Shown here in pieces: positions 24,029-37,243 of a stretch of 64,000 nucleotides of DNA. The notes under the pieces are model-generated. The model did not search any database and had not been told where the DNA came from. It saw nothing but the letters and a program-made list of their open reading frames with translations. The first letter of the stretch is position 1. Every line of letters begins with the position of its first letter. The DNA comes from Apostichopus japonicus (Eukaryota; Echinodermata; Holothuroidea; Aspidochirotida; Stichopodidae): positions 13,887,001-13,951,000 of the forward strand of contig NC_092561.1 in the NCBI RefSeq assembly GCF_037975245.1, in the 5' to 3' direction. The position numbers and the translations under genes were made by a program.

Positions 24029-26685
24029 TTACTTTTTATGCCATTCCTCTTCCCTGTCTCTGGCCCTCAGTTGGGCTTTTCGAACTTCATTCATTTCTTT
24101 GTTATGGAATGCTTTCTAATCGTACTTTAAATCTGGGTGACTTTCAAGGAAAGCCAGTACTTCTTTCCGACCTGAAAATGCAACAAAAATAGTAAATGCA
24201 TCTAGTTAGAAAAATGCACATTTGTTAAAACTGATGAAAGGACATTAAGTTTGATGTGAAAGATTTGGTGTTAGTATATACAAAACAAACAATTCAAAAG
24301 ATTTGTCTGGTAGCCCTTGAAAGTGAGCTTAAAAAACGATAAATAATTTTCTTAATGTGTTCTCAAAGTATGAGAATGCTAATATTACGTTTTGACAGAG
24401 AAACAATTTTTAATCATTTAGGATGGATATTTCAAATATACTTTAAAAAGTTGCAAACGTGACGTCATCTGAGCAAATGCAGATTGCGACATAACCCACG
24501 CTGCAGTTGCTACAGTAGTCAAAACAAAAACTGTGTTTGAATACAGATTAATTTCTGCTGGTGAAAATTCTTATAAATTAGATCTTTTTAATATATCGTT
24601 AAGCCATCATGTATGTTTTGTGATCTTTATGTAACACAAGATAACTTTGAACAGCAGACTCTTTGTTCTGTACATTGCGCTGTTCAGCAGCAATGCGAAG
24701 AACGTTGCACGTAGGCTACTGTAAATCTGATGATAGCAGATATTGGAAAAGTTCCCTGAGTTGCAATATAATCTTACCTGGCAATTTCATTTTTGCCTTT
24801 CTCTTGTAAAAATTTTTAAAGTGTTGTTAGACTGCGGATGTGTCCCTTCCACTCCACTTGTAATATTTGCGAACCTTTACAGGAAAAGAGAAAAAGAACA
24901 CTTGACTGTAAGCACACTTTAAATGTAGAGAGTAATGAGGCAATGGTATCAGTACTTCATTACTCTCTACATTTAATGTGTGCCAGTATATAAAATTGGG
25001 TAAAGAAACTGGACATAAATAGCCTATTGACTGTAATGATGACTAGCAATCAATATTTTCAACAACTCTGGCATTATCCAAACCCCCTAATGACTAACAC
25101 AGAACATTGCCAGACCCAGGAGGAACATAAAAAAACAATATTTATTTCTAGAACTGACATAGTATGAACTACATTAAAGTTAATTGATGATGTCACCTTA
25201 TACTTCACACCTGTACAATGTGTTTACCATTATCTTACTCACTACATTAAAAGGCTTCTTTGGAAATAACACTTTATTTCTACGGACTACCCCTGATGTT
25301 AAGGCTAAATTTATGGGAAATATATCTGCAAAGATGAACACTTTCAACATAACAAAGTGGAATTAAAATCATAGATCTGGATGATAGAGAGAGTCAGCAG
25401 TTGCTGAAAACAACGTTTGATGGAAATGTTCATGATATCACGTCATTTCAGCCGGCCATAAAAGAGTCTTGGTAACTTTCATGAACAATATTATAACAAG
25501 GTCATGAACATGCATACATTTCTAGCCATATATTGGAGCTATGCTAAGCAGGAATAACCAGAATGAAAACATTTAATGGTTCCTTGCTGCTGTTCATTAG
25601 TTCCATTCATAGGGAAATTTCTAAGAAAGCCCTAGCTATGACAACAACAGCAATTCATGCACACAGAGTTTTGTTACCAAAGTAATGCTAAGCCCTGCCC
25701 TCTCATAAATTTGTATCATATAAATTGCAACTTACAACATGTGTATAGGCTATCTGCCAATATCATCATACCAAGTTTGACGAAATTCCGACTAATAGTA
25801 GCCAAGTTATTGCAATTTGGAGTTTTTCACATTTGACCCTGTGACATCATTAATATTCATGAAATGAGCACCAAATCAATAGAGTCCATCTACTTACTAT
25901 GGGTCACCCACCCACTATGTATGGTAATGATCGGTCATCCCCTTGTTGAGTTATCGTGCATACAAACTTTTCATACCGAAATATTGCTAAGCCCTCCCCC
26001 TCATAAATATGCATCATTCCTGCAACACACATCATTGTGTAAAGACTATCTACCAATATCATCATACCAAGTTTGACGAAATTCCGACTAATAGTAGCCA
26101 AGTTATTGCAATTTGGAGTTTTTCACATTTGACCCTGTGACATCATTAATATTCATGATATGAGCACCAAAATCAATAGAGTCCATCTACTTACTATGGG
26201 TCACCCACCCACTAAGTATGGTAATGATCGGTCATTCCTTTGTTGAGTTATCGTGCATACAAGCTCAATCGTCACACACACACACTCACGTTTGTAATAC
26301 ATTCTGACCGATGACCCCATTGTATTTTCCGTTGTTCAAATTCACGTACCCTAAACTTAACAATACCCCATACAATAGAATTCTTCCAAGGATGTGGTGA
26401 TTCTTTAGAAAGCACAACCGAGGACCTGGAATGCTTTTGTTCAAGTCCTCGGTCAGATAGAAAAACAAACGCACACACACATGCCAACCTGAATACATAG
26501 GTTGCTTTTAGCAAGGAACCAAAAATGCATTATGAAAGGCACTGAATCTTTGTCATCATAGCATCTTAGTTTGTAGTTAATTATTAATATGAACACACCT
26601 TTACCAACTCCCAGCATTGCTTCATGTACCCATGCCTGGGGATTGTCATGGACATCCTTCTGGCTGTCACTACTTTCTTCTCCAT
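24029..26685 (-). CDS. Candidate two-exon 3' end of an unrecognised gene
   Basis: A minus-strand exon at 26685-26605 is bounded by ttttattccag and gtaaag and reads GEESSDSQKDVHDNPQAWVH and onward. It joins in phase to 24171-24029, whose acceptor is cattttcag and which reads GRKEVLAFLESHPDLKYD. A TAG follows at 24118-24116. Past that stop the frame stays open for 28 more codons of charged, coding-like sequence to a TAA at 24031-24029. So either the protein ends at TAG, or this is a lightly damaged pseudogene or a retained unit with one nonsense change. The acidic-then-charged composition gives no clear family. Upstream exons were not found. The model rests on splice sites and phase only. Confidence 0.35.
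25665..26265 (+). repeat. Two-copy tandem duplication, ~299-bp unit
   Basis: The blocks 25747-25967 and 26046-26260 are nearly identical (taccaagtttgacgaaattc, catttgaccctgtgacatca, gagcaccaaatcaatagagt). The stretches before them match more loosely (gctaagccct...ctcataaat). The unit is about 299 bp. It lies in the intron of the candidate gene at 24029-26685. Confidence 0.9.
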
Positions 26686-27149
26686 CTGGAATAAAACAAT
26701 AATTTACAATACAAATTTAACCTTCAATGAGCTTCGATGACTCAAGAAATCAGATTCCCTGTTTAAGAAAAGGCAATAGTAAGGCATTTATGCTTATTTT
26801 ACCCATTCAACATTAAAATACATAGACATCACATAAACTTTCAACTTTTTGTGCCCCTCATCAACTGACTCCCCCTAAAATGCCACGCCAAGTCTGAACC
26901 AATGTAGACCTTAAAAACTTTACACTGTTAACTGGATTGAAGCTTTGACTGTCAATTGAAATACTTAAAACATGTAAACATGTGTAAAAAAAGCCATGTC
27001 ATTAGTCTTACTAAGGGTTAACTTTTTTGGAGCTTTTCCGAAAAGGACTTAGTCCTCTGCTGACAAAGATCTCTATAGAATGAGGATCACTACCACTGAA
27101 ATGATAAAGAACTAACATGGATATTCTCAGAAATAATTTTTTGATCATT

Positions 27150-27717
27150 AACATAAATTATGAAAAGCAGAGGCTCAAGGATAGACTGATATCTAACAGA
27201 TCAGTATTGTAATTTTTGGAAACTCATAATGTGTGTTCTGTTGTTTGAGTCTAGCTTCTGATCCAGCCTTACAAATTTCCAGGGAAACCATATACAGTTT
27301 TGTAAAAATTATATAGTGGTCAATGGTATCAAAGACTTTGAAGCAGTTTTAGAACACTGCGTCACAGAATGATTGTTAATAGTAACATGGATGAGTTTGT
27401 TGATTACATCAATGTCAGTGTCAGTTCAGTAGAAAGACCTTGGTGAAGACCTTACTTAATATTAGATGAAATGCAATGTTTGTTGAGGAAACCATTACGC
27501 TATTACACATAAATCTTTCAAAACATTTTGAAACAGATGAAAGCCCTGTCATTGGTTGATAGTTAGCAATGTCATCTGTATGACCTTGCTCATAGATTGA
27601 TACTACCTTAGTAACTTTAAGCTTGTCGGACATCTTGACATTTGTATCAGTAATGCTGGAGTAGGATGAACAGTTTGTCAACTGCACATGCGTAAATACA
27701 CCATTAATAATATGCAC
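27150..27717 (-). pseudogene. Non-LTR retrotransposon reverse transcriptase relic
   Basis: The minus strand encodes DKLKVTKVVSIYEQG, then NYQPMTGLSSVSKCFERFM. Further on, in a damaged frame, it encodes FDTIDHYIIFTKL, corresponding to the F-D-x-V/I-D-H block of jockey/CR1-type reverse transcriptases. Stops and frame changes occur from about 27420 downward, and the catalytic YADD region is not preserved. It is a fragment of a LINE pol and cannot be active. Confidence 0.85.
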
Positions 27718-27719
27718 AA

Positions 27720-29730
27720 GATTTTGTTTCTATCAGTAAAAACACTTAATTATTCTTCAATTTTCATTTGGTCACAATTAAAAAAATTATTCAGAGGCAA
27801 AAATAATTATTAACTAAAATGAAACTTACATGTATTTTCATCATAGGATAAGGGATATGAAGCAGAACTTTGGTGTTTCTTTAAAATATTGTTAAGACAT
27901 CCATGATAAATAAAAGCAAGAGCACCAATGGTGCATAAACTAATACTAAGTGATGTGATATTTATTTAGAGGAGACTGCATTTGCAAGGTCAATGTAGAA
28001 AGGTGGGTGGTGGGGGGGGGCGTAAACTTTCAGACAATGAACAACAGTATACAGCAAATTAATACTGTAACCAAGTCTGCAAAAAGAGATATTTGTGGAA
28101 AAAAGCTTTAACAATCTTAAAGTGGTAAAATGTACTTAAATACTTTCAACAGTTTTTCTTAAATTTTTAACTTTCATTTTGATTGGAAACTTATATTTAT
28201 TAAACACTTTCACTGCAATGTTTATGCTCCTCTCTATAAGCAATATAAATTCACATTACTGAAAAGGAAATGAACTCAGATCAGGTCAACAAAATGTAAC
28301 TGAATACTGTGGTTTGTGCTGTGGACTGGCAATAATGACCCACTTACCAATTAAAGGCTCAGTTCTGATCAGTTTCAACTCAACTAGTATTATAGGCATG
28401 TAATGTGATATGATTACCAGACAGACCATGAATTGGCAAACACCATGGCCTTGTTCACATATCAGATTACAATCACATGTAAACAGTGAGAGGAATAGTC
28501 AATCAACTTAACTGATTCCCTCTCATTCACACTAATGTGTATTTGACACAGGCTGTGGTATATGGCTGTACTATGACTATGTACCTATCAGTTGTAAGAG
28601 GGACTCAGTGACATCCCCCTCCCCCCTGGAATGGTGCATTAAATGTGCATCATGTCCAAAGATTTATGTGACTAAGGCGTCCGTCAAAGTGGACATTTGG
28701 TGCACCATTACAACTACAATAAGTGTGTCAAGGTGCATCAATGTGCCACAAAGAATCTTTCACGGGCAGCAAATGGTCATTCAATTAATGTAAATTTGGT
28801 GTGGGTCAACGACATGCATCAATGTATCAAATTTACTATGCAAGGATGTGTCAAATGTCCAGCTTAATTTTAAATATTGAGGCACCTATCCCGTGGGTCC
28901 GAGGGTGCATCATACAATTGATAGGTCCATTATATAAACCTACACCTGAAAAAGTTCTAAATGCATTAACTTATGGTGACAAATGTAAAGGTACCCCCAA
29001 ATAGATCCTGTCCAAATGAAAATTTCTGAACATGCTAAATAGGCCATTAACCTATGATAATTTTGACCAACCGTCACCATCAACCATTTTTAACGTGAGA
29101 AGGGAAGCATATTTTGTGTGTTGACAAAAACCCGCTAATAATGATCGACCCCTAACTGACCTGTGACCTCAACTTTCTTGAATACCACTGATGCTACCTT
29201 ACTTGATCATTGTACAAGTTTCTTCGTTTATCCACCAAGGACTAAGCAACATATATGTATTTTTTACAGGTGGATGAATAGTCACATAGGATAGAGCTGC
29301 AACATGGCTATAGCTCAAACTAGTATGAGCTAAAAACTAGCCAATCGAAACTCATGCCATCCATGCATTATTCTCACATATAACTGTGTTGCTAGAAACT
29401 CCCAGACTGCTTAAATACCTACTGTACATATATGTGTAGGTGTACACGAGAGTGTGTACCTCATGTGCAGTCAATGTGCTCTGTTTATAAACACCGCAAC
29501 TGTCTCAATAGCTGGGTTGAAGGTTTCTAATTTTAACTGTTTTTTCATACTTTTGTTTTGTTAGTTAATTTTGATTTGTGTAAAAAAACATGATTACAAA
29601 AAACAGAAAAGGAAGCAATGCAAGTTTTCCGTTTCAGTTGGTAGGTTCCAGTATTTCCATTCGTTTGATGGAAGAAATCATGGGAAATGGGTTCCTCTAA
29701 AAATCCAATAGTTAGTAAGACGGTTCCCAA
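27720..29730. other. No gene seen
   Basis: AT-rich DNA with a G run near 28012. The open frames at 28608-29004 plus have no recognised motif. Confidence 0.4.
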
Positions 29731-29731
29731 A

Positions 29732-29885
29732 CAACTGCCCCCTGGACGATTCCCACCTGGACGATTCCCACCCGGACAATTGCAAACCCCGACAATTGCA
29801 AACCCCGACAATTGCCCCTTGGACAATTCCCACTCCGGACAATTCCCACCCATGACAATTTTCCCCCGGACAATCCCCCTCCACA
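29732..29885. repeat. Short GC-rich minisatellite (ggacaattcccac)
   Basis: About nine degenerate 16-18-bp units of the form ggacaattcccaccc or cgacaattgcaaacccc. The Pro/Gly-rich frames across it on both strands are artefacts of the repeat. Confidence 0.85.
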
Positions 29886-30374
29886 GAAATTTCAACTAAG
29901 ACCCCCCAGTAGGGCAATCATTACATTTCATAACATTTTGGACCCCCCCTTCCCCCATGGAAATTCCTGCACATGCCCCTGAAAATCAATCGCAAGTCAA
30001 TCAAAAGTTTAAAAAGTTACATTTGGTAGGGATGAGTTGTATATAACGTGAACGTTTACAGCATCTTTTTCAGTGGCCATATGCTTGCATCCACATGTGT
30101 AATTTTTTCGACAGAACTAGAATATTGAGCGTTTATGCTGTTAGATTTTGTGCAATTTGAATGCATAGTTGATGGCTAGACCAGAGAAACGTTCGCACGC
30201 TTCTCGTGCACTAGCTAGGTTGATACTCTCATAGTAGAGCGGGAGCCCAGAGGGTTTGGTTAGCTGGGAAGGTAACCAATTGCCTGGTACATCAAATTGT
30301 TCACAGTGCATTCCTGTATATGAAACCAGACAACTGGCAAACCGGCTGTGTTGGGTGTGGCTGGGAGAGCAAGT

Positions 30375-31215
30375 TTAAGGTCACCTATTAGCTAACCTAG
30401 ATCAGCTTTCGTGGTAACCACATCAAAGTAAGTACAATGTGTCAGGTATGGCCCCAAGAGCAACAAATGGCCATTGCCAGTAATTATTGGTGGTGGGGTA
30501 CACCTGCCAGTGATCAATAATTGACCCCTCACAGCTGACCTAGGTCAGCTCATGAGGTAACCACTTGAAACCTACTGGAAAATGTTGGTTAGGACTTCAG
30601 ATACAAGGGATGGGCATTGACAGTAGTTTTTATTGGTGGCTTACTCCTGCCAGTAGACCCCCAAAATGCCCATCCCCCATTGACCTAGATGAGCTCATGA
30701 TGTAACAAGTTGAAAACTTACTGGAAAATGATAGGTATCACTCATATGTTAGGGATGGGCATTTCCAGTAATTTATATTGTGGGGGGGGGGTCCCCCTGC
30801 CAGTAGACCCACAAAATGCCCATCCCCTCATTGACCTAGGTCAGCTCATGAGGTAACCAGTTGAAACCTACTGGAAAATGATAGGTATCACTTCATATGC
30901 AAGGGATGGGCATTTCCAGTAATTTATATTAGTGGGGAACCCCTGCCAGTAGACCCTCAAAATGCCCATCCCTTCTAGACCCAGGTCAGCTCATGAGGTA
31001 ACCAGTTGAAAACTACTTGAAAATGATTGGCAAGACTCTATATATGTAAGTGATGGGCATTTCCAGTAATTTCTATTAGTGGGGTACCCCTGCCAGTAGA
31101 CCCCCAAAATGCCCATCCCCTCATTGACCTAGGTGAGCTCATGATTTAACCAGTTGAAATCTATTGGAAATGATAGGTTATACTTCATATGTAAGGAGGG
31201 GCATTTCAGTTACAA
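30375..31215 (+). repeat. Tandem array, ~147-bp units, 5-6 copies
   Basis: gatgggcatttccag-type landmarks occur near 30609, 30754, 30905, 31052 and 31197, which is 145-151 bp apart. Each unit also has cctgccagtagaccc, aaaatgcccatccc and ctaggtcagctcatgaggta. The first unit (from about 30375) is the most diverged. Confidence 0.92.
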
Positions 31216-33559
31216 GAGAAATCACAACTTTTGACTAAGCAGCCATTGTTATTCAAATTTATTAAAACGTGATCTTCAGTGTTTCGTAGTTGTGTGAGCA
31301 GAAAACTAAAATATTTTATTTTCTCAATGAGTAAGAATCAGCCCAAAATCTGTAATAGCTGTGTACACACACAATGCTACACACTCATCACTCATAATGG
31401 TATTGAGCTATGTGTGCTTATGGAAGTCACAGTAACTATAAAATCACATCACAAGGCCATTAACCTTGAAACATTTATGGGCAGCACACTCCTGCAGTGT
31501 TAGGTGTTAGAGCTGCAAACTCACCAGTTACATGCAACTACTTAGCTATGCAGCCTATATAGAACCCAGCTATGTAGACATTGGCCATGTACAATCTGAC
31601 AAAGTACCAGTATTGAGCTGTAGTACTTGAATCTAGGATTCTGGGGACTTTTCTAATTTTTATTACTCTTAACTGGTTTTCATATCCCGTTTTATAAATA
31701 TGTACATTCATGTATTTATACTGGGTTTCATAAATTTGAAACTTGGATGAAAGAAGACAATTAGGTCAGGAAATATGGTCATGAAAGCAGTGGTTATAAT
31801 CCAAATTCCTTAAACTGTTTTATAACCACCTTAGAGGAAATTTACTGGGACATTCAGTCATTGTGTTCATTTAGATGAGAACAATTTGGAAATAAAAGGC
31901 CTCAAGGAAGTACTTTCTGAAGCTTCTAGCAATTACAGCATGCTATAATTTTGTGCCAATACAGACTTCTTTTAATGAGCTTCATGGAGGATGTGTCTTT
32001 TTTTTCATTTTGTAAATCCTTTTGAGAGTGTTAGAACCTCTGGCAAGTTTTGTAGTTGTTACAAAAAGGATTTGATTGAAGGGGAGGGGGGGAGGGGAGG
32101 TTGGGGAATAAGGTCCTTTTAACGATGCACAATCCTCTTGGCTCATACACGTACACCTTATAATAATACTTGTCCAGTCTAAGTAAATCTTAGTAGCTGG
32201 AAGACAAAGCTTGAATATTCAGGGAATATTTTTCTTTTTTTCTCTGTGATTTTAAAACTGGGTCTAGAATTGGGTTTACTTTTGAAAATTTGAATAGAAA
32301 ATGGTCTCACACACATTGAACCAATTTCTATTAAATTAAACATAATATTCACTATTCACATTTTGTATACAGCATGTATTGTCCACAATCTTTTAACTTC
32401 TTGCATATTTGGAGTGTGAAAGAGTGGGACATTGCCAACCAGTTCTCATTTCGCCAGATATCCTGCTTTGATACAAAATTAATTAACCACAACTCTGCAA
32501 CATGACAGAGGATGACAAAATAAAGACAACCTCTCACAGAAATTGTCAACATCTACTGTACTAACATCATAATTTTCCTGACAGTGGGCATGCTGGTTAC
32601 CTTGTGACAATATTTTAAACAATATTGCAACTGTTAAGAAATAATGAAGTTTTTACTATATAATTACATCTAAATTCATGAACAGGAAAATTGCACCATT
32701 TAATGACATTTTAGGAGCTCTACAAGATTTCAAATCAAAATTGATATTTGAGATCTGTCCAATTATGAAAATTTTAATTTTATTCCCTATCTTCGATATG
32801 GGTGACAACGTCCCAGGGTGATTTTCTCCCAACTACTAGTATAAAATAATGCTTAAGTGAGTAATTTAGTATGTGAGATGTGATGTGGATGTACATTAAG
32901 TGAGATGAGGGAAATATATAAATCGTTTACCATCAGTCAACCAGAGGTGTCGATATTAATGGTATTTTTGTGAAGGTGAACACCTTAACAATCAACTCTG
33001 GATTCTTGTTCTACATAAATGAAATAATCTTGTTTGCTTTGGGGCAGATGACTTCACCTTGCATGATGGGAGATAAAGCGTATCAGAGATTTTAGGGCTT
33101 AGTTCCATTGCCACTAATCAACATACAAAAAGATTTAATTAAAAGAAATGTAAACCATAGGGCAACTAAAAAATGTGTGGAAGGAATTTCTTCTTCTTAC
33201 TTTGTAACCTTGAATGGATACAACATCTTCTTCCCCAAATTCACACATAACCCTTTATGCTCTCCTGTTCACAAATTCGAAAAATGAAGTAATCTTAATG
33301 CGGGAACAACTGTAAAATTTGGTCTTAACTTTTCATTTTCTTGTTACAAAGTGAGAATTTGCAAAAAGCAGTGATCATGTGATATAAATTGATTTGTGAC
33401 ATTATGATAATGACTGGCATCTTGCAGTGATACAGTATGAGTGATACAGTATGAGCCTAGTTTATTGTATTGCACTGCACTTTGACCGTGTTTACTTTGA
33501 CCCATCGATGCTATACTCCACTGAACTGGGAACCCTGAATATGCATGTGAAAAGAGACA
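31216..33559. other. No gene seen
   Basis: AT-rich DNA. The open frames at 31279-31503 plus and 32352-32552 minus lack recognisable motifs. Confidence 0.4.
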
Positions 33560-34440
33560 AAGGGTTGGATGGGCATGTTATGTTGGTTTATGACCAGGAT
33601 TCAAGGTTATGTGTGCTACCTTTCACACTCTGTGCATGTTTGTTGTCTAGGTTCCTTCAAATAAGGGATCCAAAATTGAAAAGAGACAAGGATAATCTCT
33701 TTCTGGCAGTATATACCTGTTAGATAAAGGGTATCTAAAAATACACCAATTTTTTGCTGTACCAGGGCCCATCCAGGCAGCAGCCAATAATGGTCCTGTG
33801 GCCCACATATGATTCATTTATATGGAAAGAGAGCAGGATGATTCTCTAAGTGGCATTGAACTTTTGGACATTGGATATCCCAAAATACCAATTACAGCAA
33901 CTGTACGATGTACCAGGAACCAGGCATCGGCCAAAAAGATCCTGTGGCATACACATGATTTAATAATGTCAAGAGTTCAATTAGTTGATTCTTTTTAGTG
34001 GGGCTGAACCCTATAGTTCCATGGATATTCAAAAATATCAATGACTAAATTTGTACCCTCTACCTGAGTCCAGATAGGCCTGAAAGGGCTCATGAGCCAC
34101 ACTAGATTCAATCGTGTGCAAAAAGACAATGATTATTTGTGTAGTTTGCATAATTTGCAAAAAATACCATTTAGAACTTTTATCTGTACCGGGCCCCAGG
34201 GAACATCCATAAAAGGCTCAGGGATCACACATAATTTGAGCATATGTACACAGACAGCATTAGTTTAGTGGTGTTGGCCACATTGGCCATTGGGATATCC
34301 AAAGAATTATATTTTTTTCCTGCAACAGGGCCCAGGCAGCAACCTCAAATGTCCAAATGGCCCACACAGAAATGCATTGAAGTATCGAAAAAAGAGTTTG
34401 GGGATTCAATTGACAGTTTGAAACTGTCACTACACCACAT
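33560..34440 (+). repeat. Degenerate tandem array, ~145-bp units, 5-6 copies
   Basis: The pattern accagggcccatccaggcag, then tcctgtggcccacac(a)atgatt, then gacaaggat...ttgga(tatcc)aaaata recurs near 33765, 33915, 34070, 34190 and 34325. Copies differ by many substitutions, so this is an old array. The open frame at 33451-33723 partly overlaps its first unit and is probably not a gene. Confidence 0.7.
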
Positions 34441-34444
34441 TTGA

Positions 34445-35249
34445 AATTTAACAAACTTTCACTTCTTGAGATATTTACAAATTGGTAAATGTTTCATATA
34501 CATACACAGGTACACACACCAGGCGCAGATCCAGGGGATGCCCAACCAGGCTGATTGAGTCCCCTAATTCTGTGTGTGCATCATTGTAAATTATTGTACA
34601 TTGGATTTTTTGGTGGGTGGGGTAGAAGGGCTCCTCTTTTACAATTTTCTGTGAGATAAACCCCAGAAATCCCCCTCCCCCCTTCAATGTAGACAAGCTG
34701 TCAGTGCTCTCATGTGATGTCCTAAAATGATCCCCCTCTTTCATAAACCCTGGATCCACCACTGCAGCACGTTATTACTACATATATGTTGCCAGCGTTT
34801 TTTGCCAGGAATTTAAAGGGTGTGAAGACTCGCGCACAAAAAAACGTCTAATGCCGGTTATCTGACCTAGTTTCGAATGAGGTATAACAGAAGTGTTAGA
34901 CACCACCATTGATCATAACAAATACACACACACAGCTTGCTTTCATTGGTAATTAGACACAAGTGTACAGTCAGTACATATAGCTGCGGTCAATAACCAC
35001 AGCACAGTGTACATGCAATACAGCGATGGACATCTCAGGTCCAGCTAAAGATAACAACATATCAGGTTTCATTACTGTACTGTCTGCATTTTGTAGCGAC
35101 ACGAACAAAACGTCACTTGCAAGCAACAGAAAGTTAACTTTCTCAGATGGCTGCACGCGGTTTGGGGCGAGTCTCGATCAATGCCTTTAAAAAGAATTAA
35201 AGCAATAATCAGGCATTAAGCCCTTCAGGAGAATTACCCTTCTTGTATG
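34445..35249. other. No gene seen
   Basis: Nothing recognisable. Open frames on the minus strand at 34475-34762 and 34971-35156 have no supporting splice or domain evidence. Confidence 0.4.
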
Positions 35250-36507
35250 CATACAGTATGTGACTGACTTTTACTGCAAAGAGACTGCATAACACATGCA
35301 CTCAAGGTATTGAATTATATATGGTTGTAATCTGCACTTCAAATTGTCTGTTTACATGTAACTCACCCCCCTCCCACCCACATCCTCTACCTGACCCTAT
35401 ATCAGAATAGAAAATGAATGTGAACCAGTGTATATACATGTACAGTGTGTTCTATATGTGTGTACATGTTTAGTACAGGTTAAACTATAACAGGTTAAAC
35501 TGCTTAAACATTCAGTTTATACTATAAGTCTTTTAATTTAGTGAATTATAGCAGTTCGCAGACACTACATTGCAAGTAATATATTAATATGACATTGATA
35601 TATGCATAGTATTGAATTGAATGACCAGTACATACATGTACAGTATGATTGCATGCAAACAGTGGGACTATGTATTTATTGTGCTTGGTGTAAAATAACA
35701 CTGTACTGAACATGTATACATAGTACACACTGTACATGTATAGTGTGTACTATATGTATAGTGTGTACTATATGTACTACATATGTACACTGGTTCAACT
35801 TCATTTTAAATTATAAAAGACTTTTAACATAGTGAATTATAGCAGAAGCAGACACTACATTGCAAGTATATACTGTAATATATTAATATGACATTGAAAT
35901 ATGCACAGTATTGAATTGAATCACCATTACATACAGGTACATGTTTTTTTTGGTCTTTTTTTGTCATTACGTATATAATATGATAATTCTTTAAATAGTA
36001 TCATGTTATCTTATGTAATGTAGTTTATTTGTGTGTGCAATTCATTTTTTTTTTCTTTTCTTATATTGTTGGGGGGGGGGGTGGCGGGTCTGCCTCGAAA
36101 GAGCCTCGGCTATCTCAGACCTCCTCCACTTGTCACATGTACATTTTATTCTATTATTGTGTAATACCTTTTGAATGTGGAAACAAATAAATGAAATGAA
36201 ATGTACAGTGTGTACTGCACATGATTGTGGACAGTGGGACTGTGTTTTTATTTAGTGCTTGGTGTAAAATAACACTACTGAACACACATATAAAGTACAC
36301 ACTGTGCATGTATGCACTGGTACGCATTCATTTTCTATTCTGATATAGGGTTGGGTAGAAGATGTGAGTGGAAGGGGGGGGGGGGTTGGGTTACGCATGC
36401 ATACAGACAATTTGAAGCAGAAGATTACCATACCAAATAATTCAGTATACCTTGAATGCATGTGCTATGCAGTCTCTTTGCAGTAAAAGTCAGTAATATA
36501 CTGTATA
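35250..36507. repeat. Large inverted repeat with internal direct repeats
   Basis: 35250-35460 and 36296-36507 are inverted copies of each other. Shared blocks are gacttttactgcaaagagac, tgcttcaaattgtctg (approximately) and cctatatcagaatagaaaat. Between the arms, a segment at 35521-35750 is repeated directly at 35815-35944 and continues at 36203-36310 (agtgaattatagcag, gacactacattgcaagta, gcttggtgtaaaataacac). The second copy is split by the insertion at 35945-36202. Confidence 0.85.
35945..36202 (+). mobile_element. LINE 3'-end insertion nested in the inverted repeat
   Basis: The insertion interrupts the second direct repeat. Its 3' end is tggaaacaaataaatgaaat, with an aaatg-type tail typical of 5'-truncated jockey/CR1/L2 insertions, preceded by a GC-rich segment (cctcgaaagagcctcggc). 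Flanking bases suggest a short tgtac-like target duplication. No coding region remains. Confidence 0.65.
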
Positions 36508-36529
36508 CAAATCTGCATAGTGCACTAGG

Positions 36530-36563
36530 GGAGGGTGTTTGGGGGGGGGGTGTTGGGGGGAGG
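36530..36563 (+). repeat. G-rich tract
   Basis: Runs of 10 and 6 G separated by short spacers (gggg...tgttggggggaggg). It is a potential G-quadruplex. Confidence 0.7.
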
Positions 36564-37243
36564 GAGTCAAAGACAGAACACTTTTAATACATTTCAATAG
36601 ATTCTAATGATGTTTAACATGGTCTCCTTGAATGAAGATACAATGTTACCAGTGCTATTTCCCCTTGTATGCATGTTTCTGTAGGGCTGATGTTACTCTC
36701 ATATACGCCACTTTAAGCTGCTCATCAGAGCATTAATAACTAATATAAAATATGTTTTAGCTCATTCTTTGCATCATAACTATACATATCTTACTAGTTT
36801 TGTATTAAAAACCAAAAATAAACCTTTTAATTGTGACCGAATTTGACCTTGAAATACCCAAAATATTGGTAAAATGTGATATTTGAGGTTTGCATAAGTT
36901 CACGCCCATCTTTGGAGAAATATCGAAGACACTTCCTCTTCACACCAAACTGTTAAATTGTCTGTTCTACCAAAAATTTCTTATTAACTTGCAAGAGCCA
37001 GCTCGAACAGGAACTTTCTGACCATGCATCGCAACAGAGTTTGTCCAGCTTCCTCTACGTGATAAACTTACATTTACTCTATACAGTAAACTGTACTTTG
37101 TTACTTTGCATTTAACTTTCTACAGTACACAGCAGTATTGAATAAATAGGAAAGCTCATGAGAAAAGATTACCTCTAGACGCAGCCTAGGATTTTAAAGT
37201 ACATCACTTGTCAGTAGGTAGACGCTACGACATATGACTTTAA

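Noticed and set aside
29545-29917. Gly/Pro-rich frames on both strands
   Set aside because: They arise from the ggacaattcccac minisatellite. Such composition on both strands indicates a repeat, not a gene.
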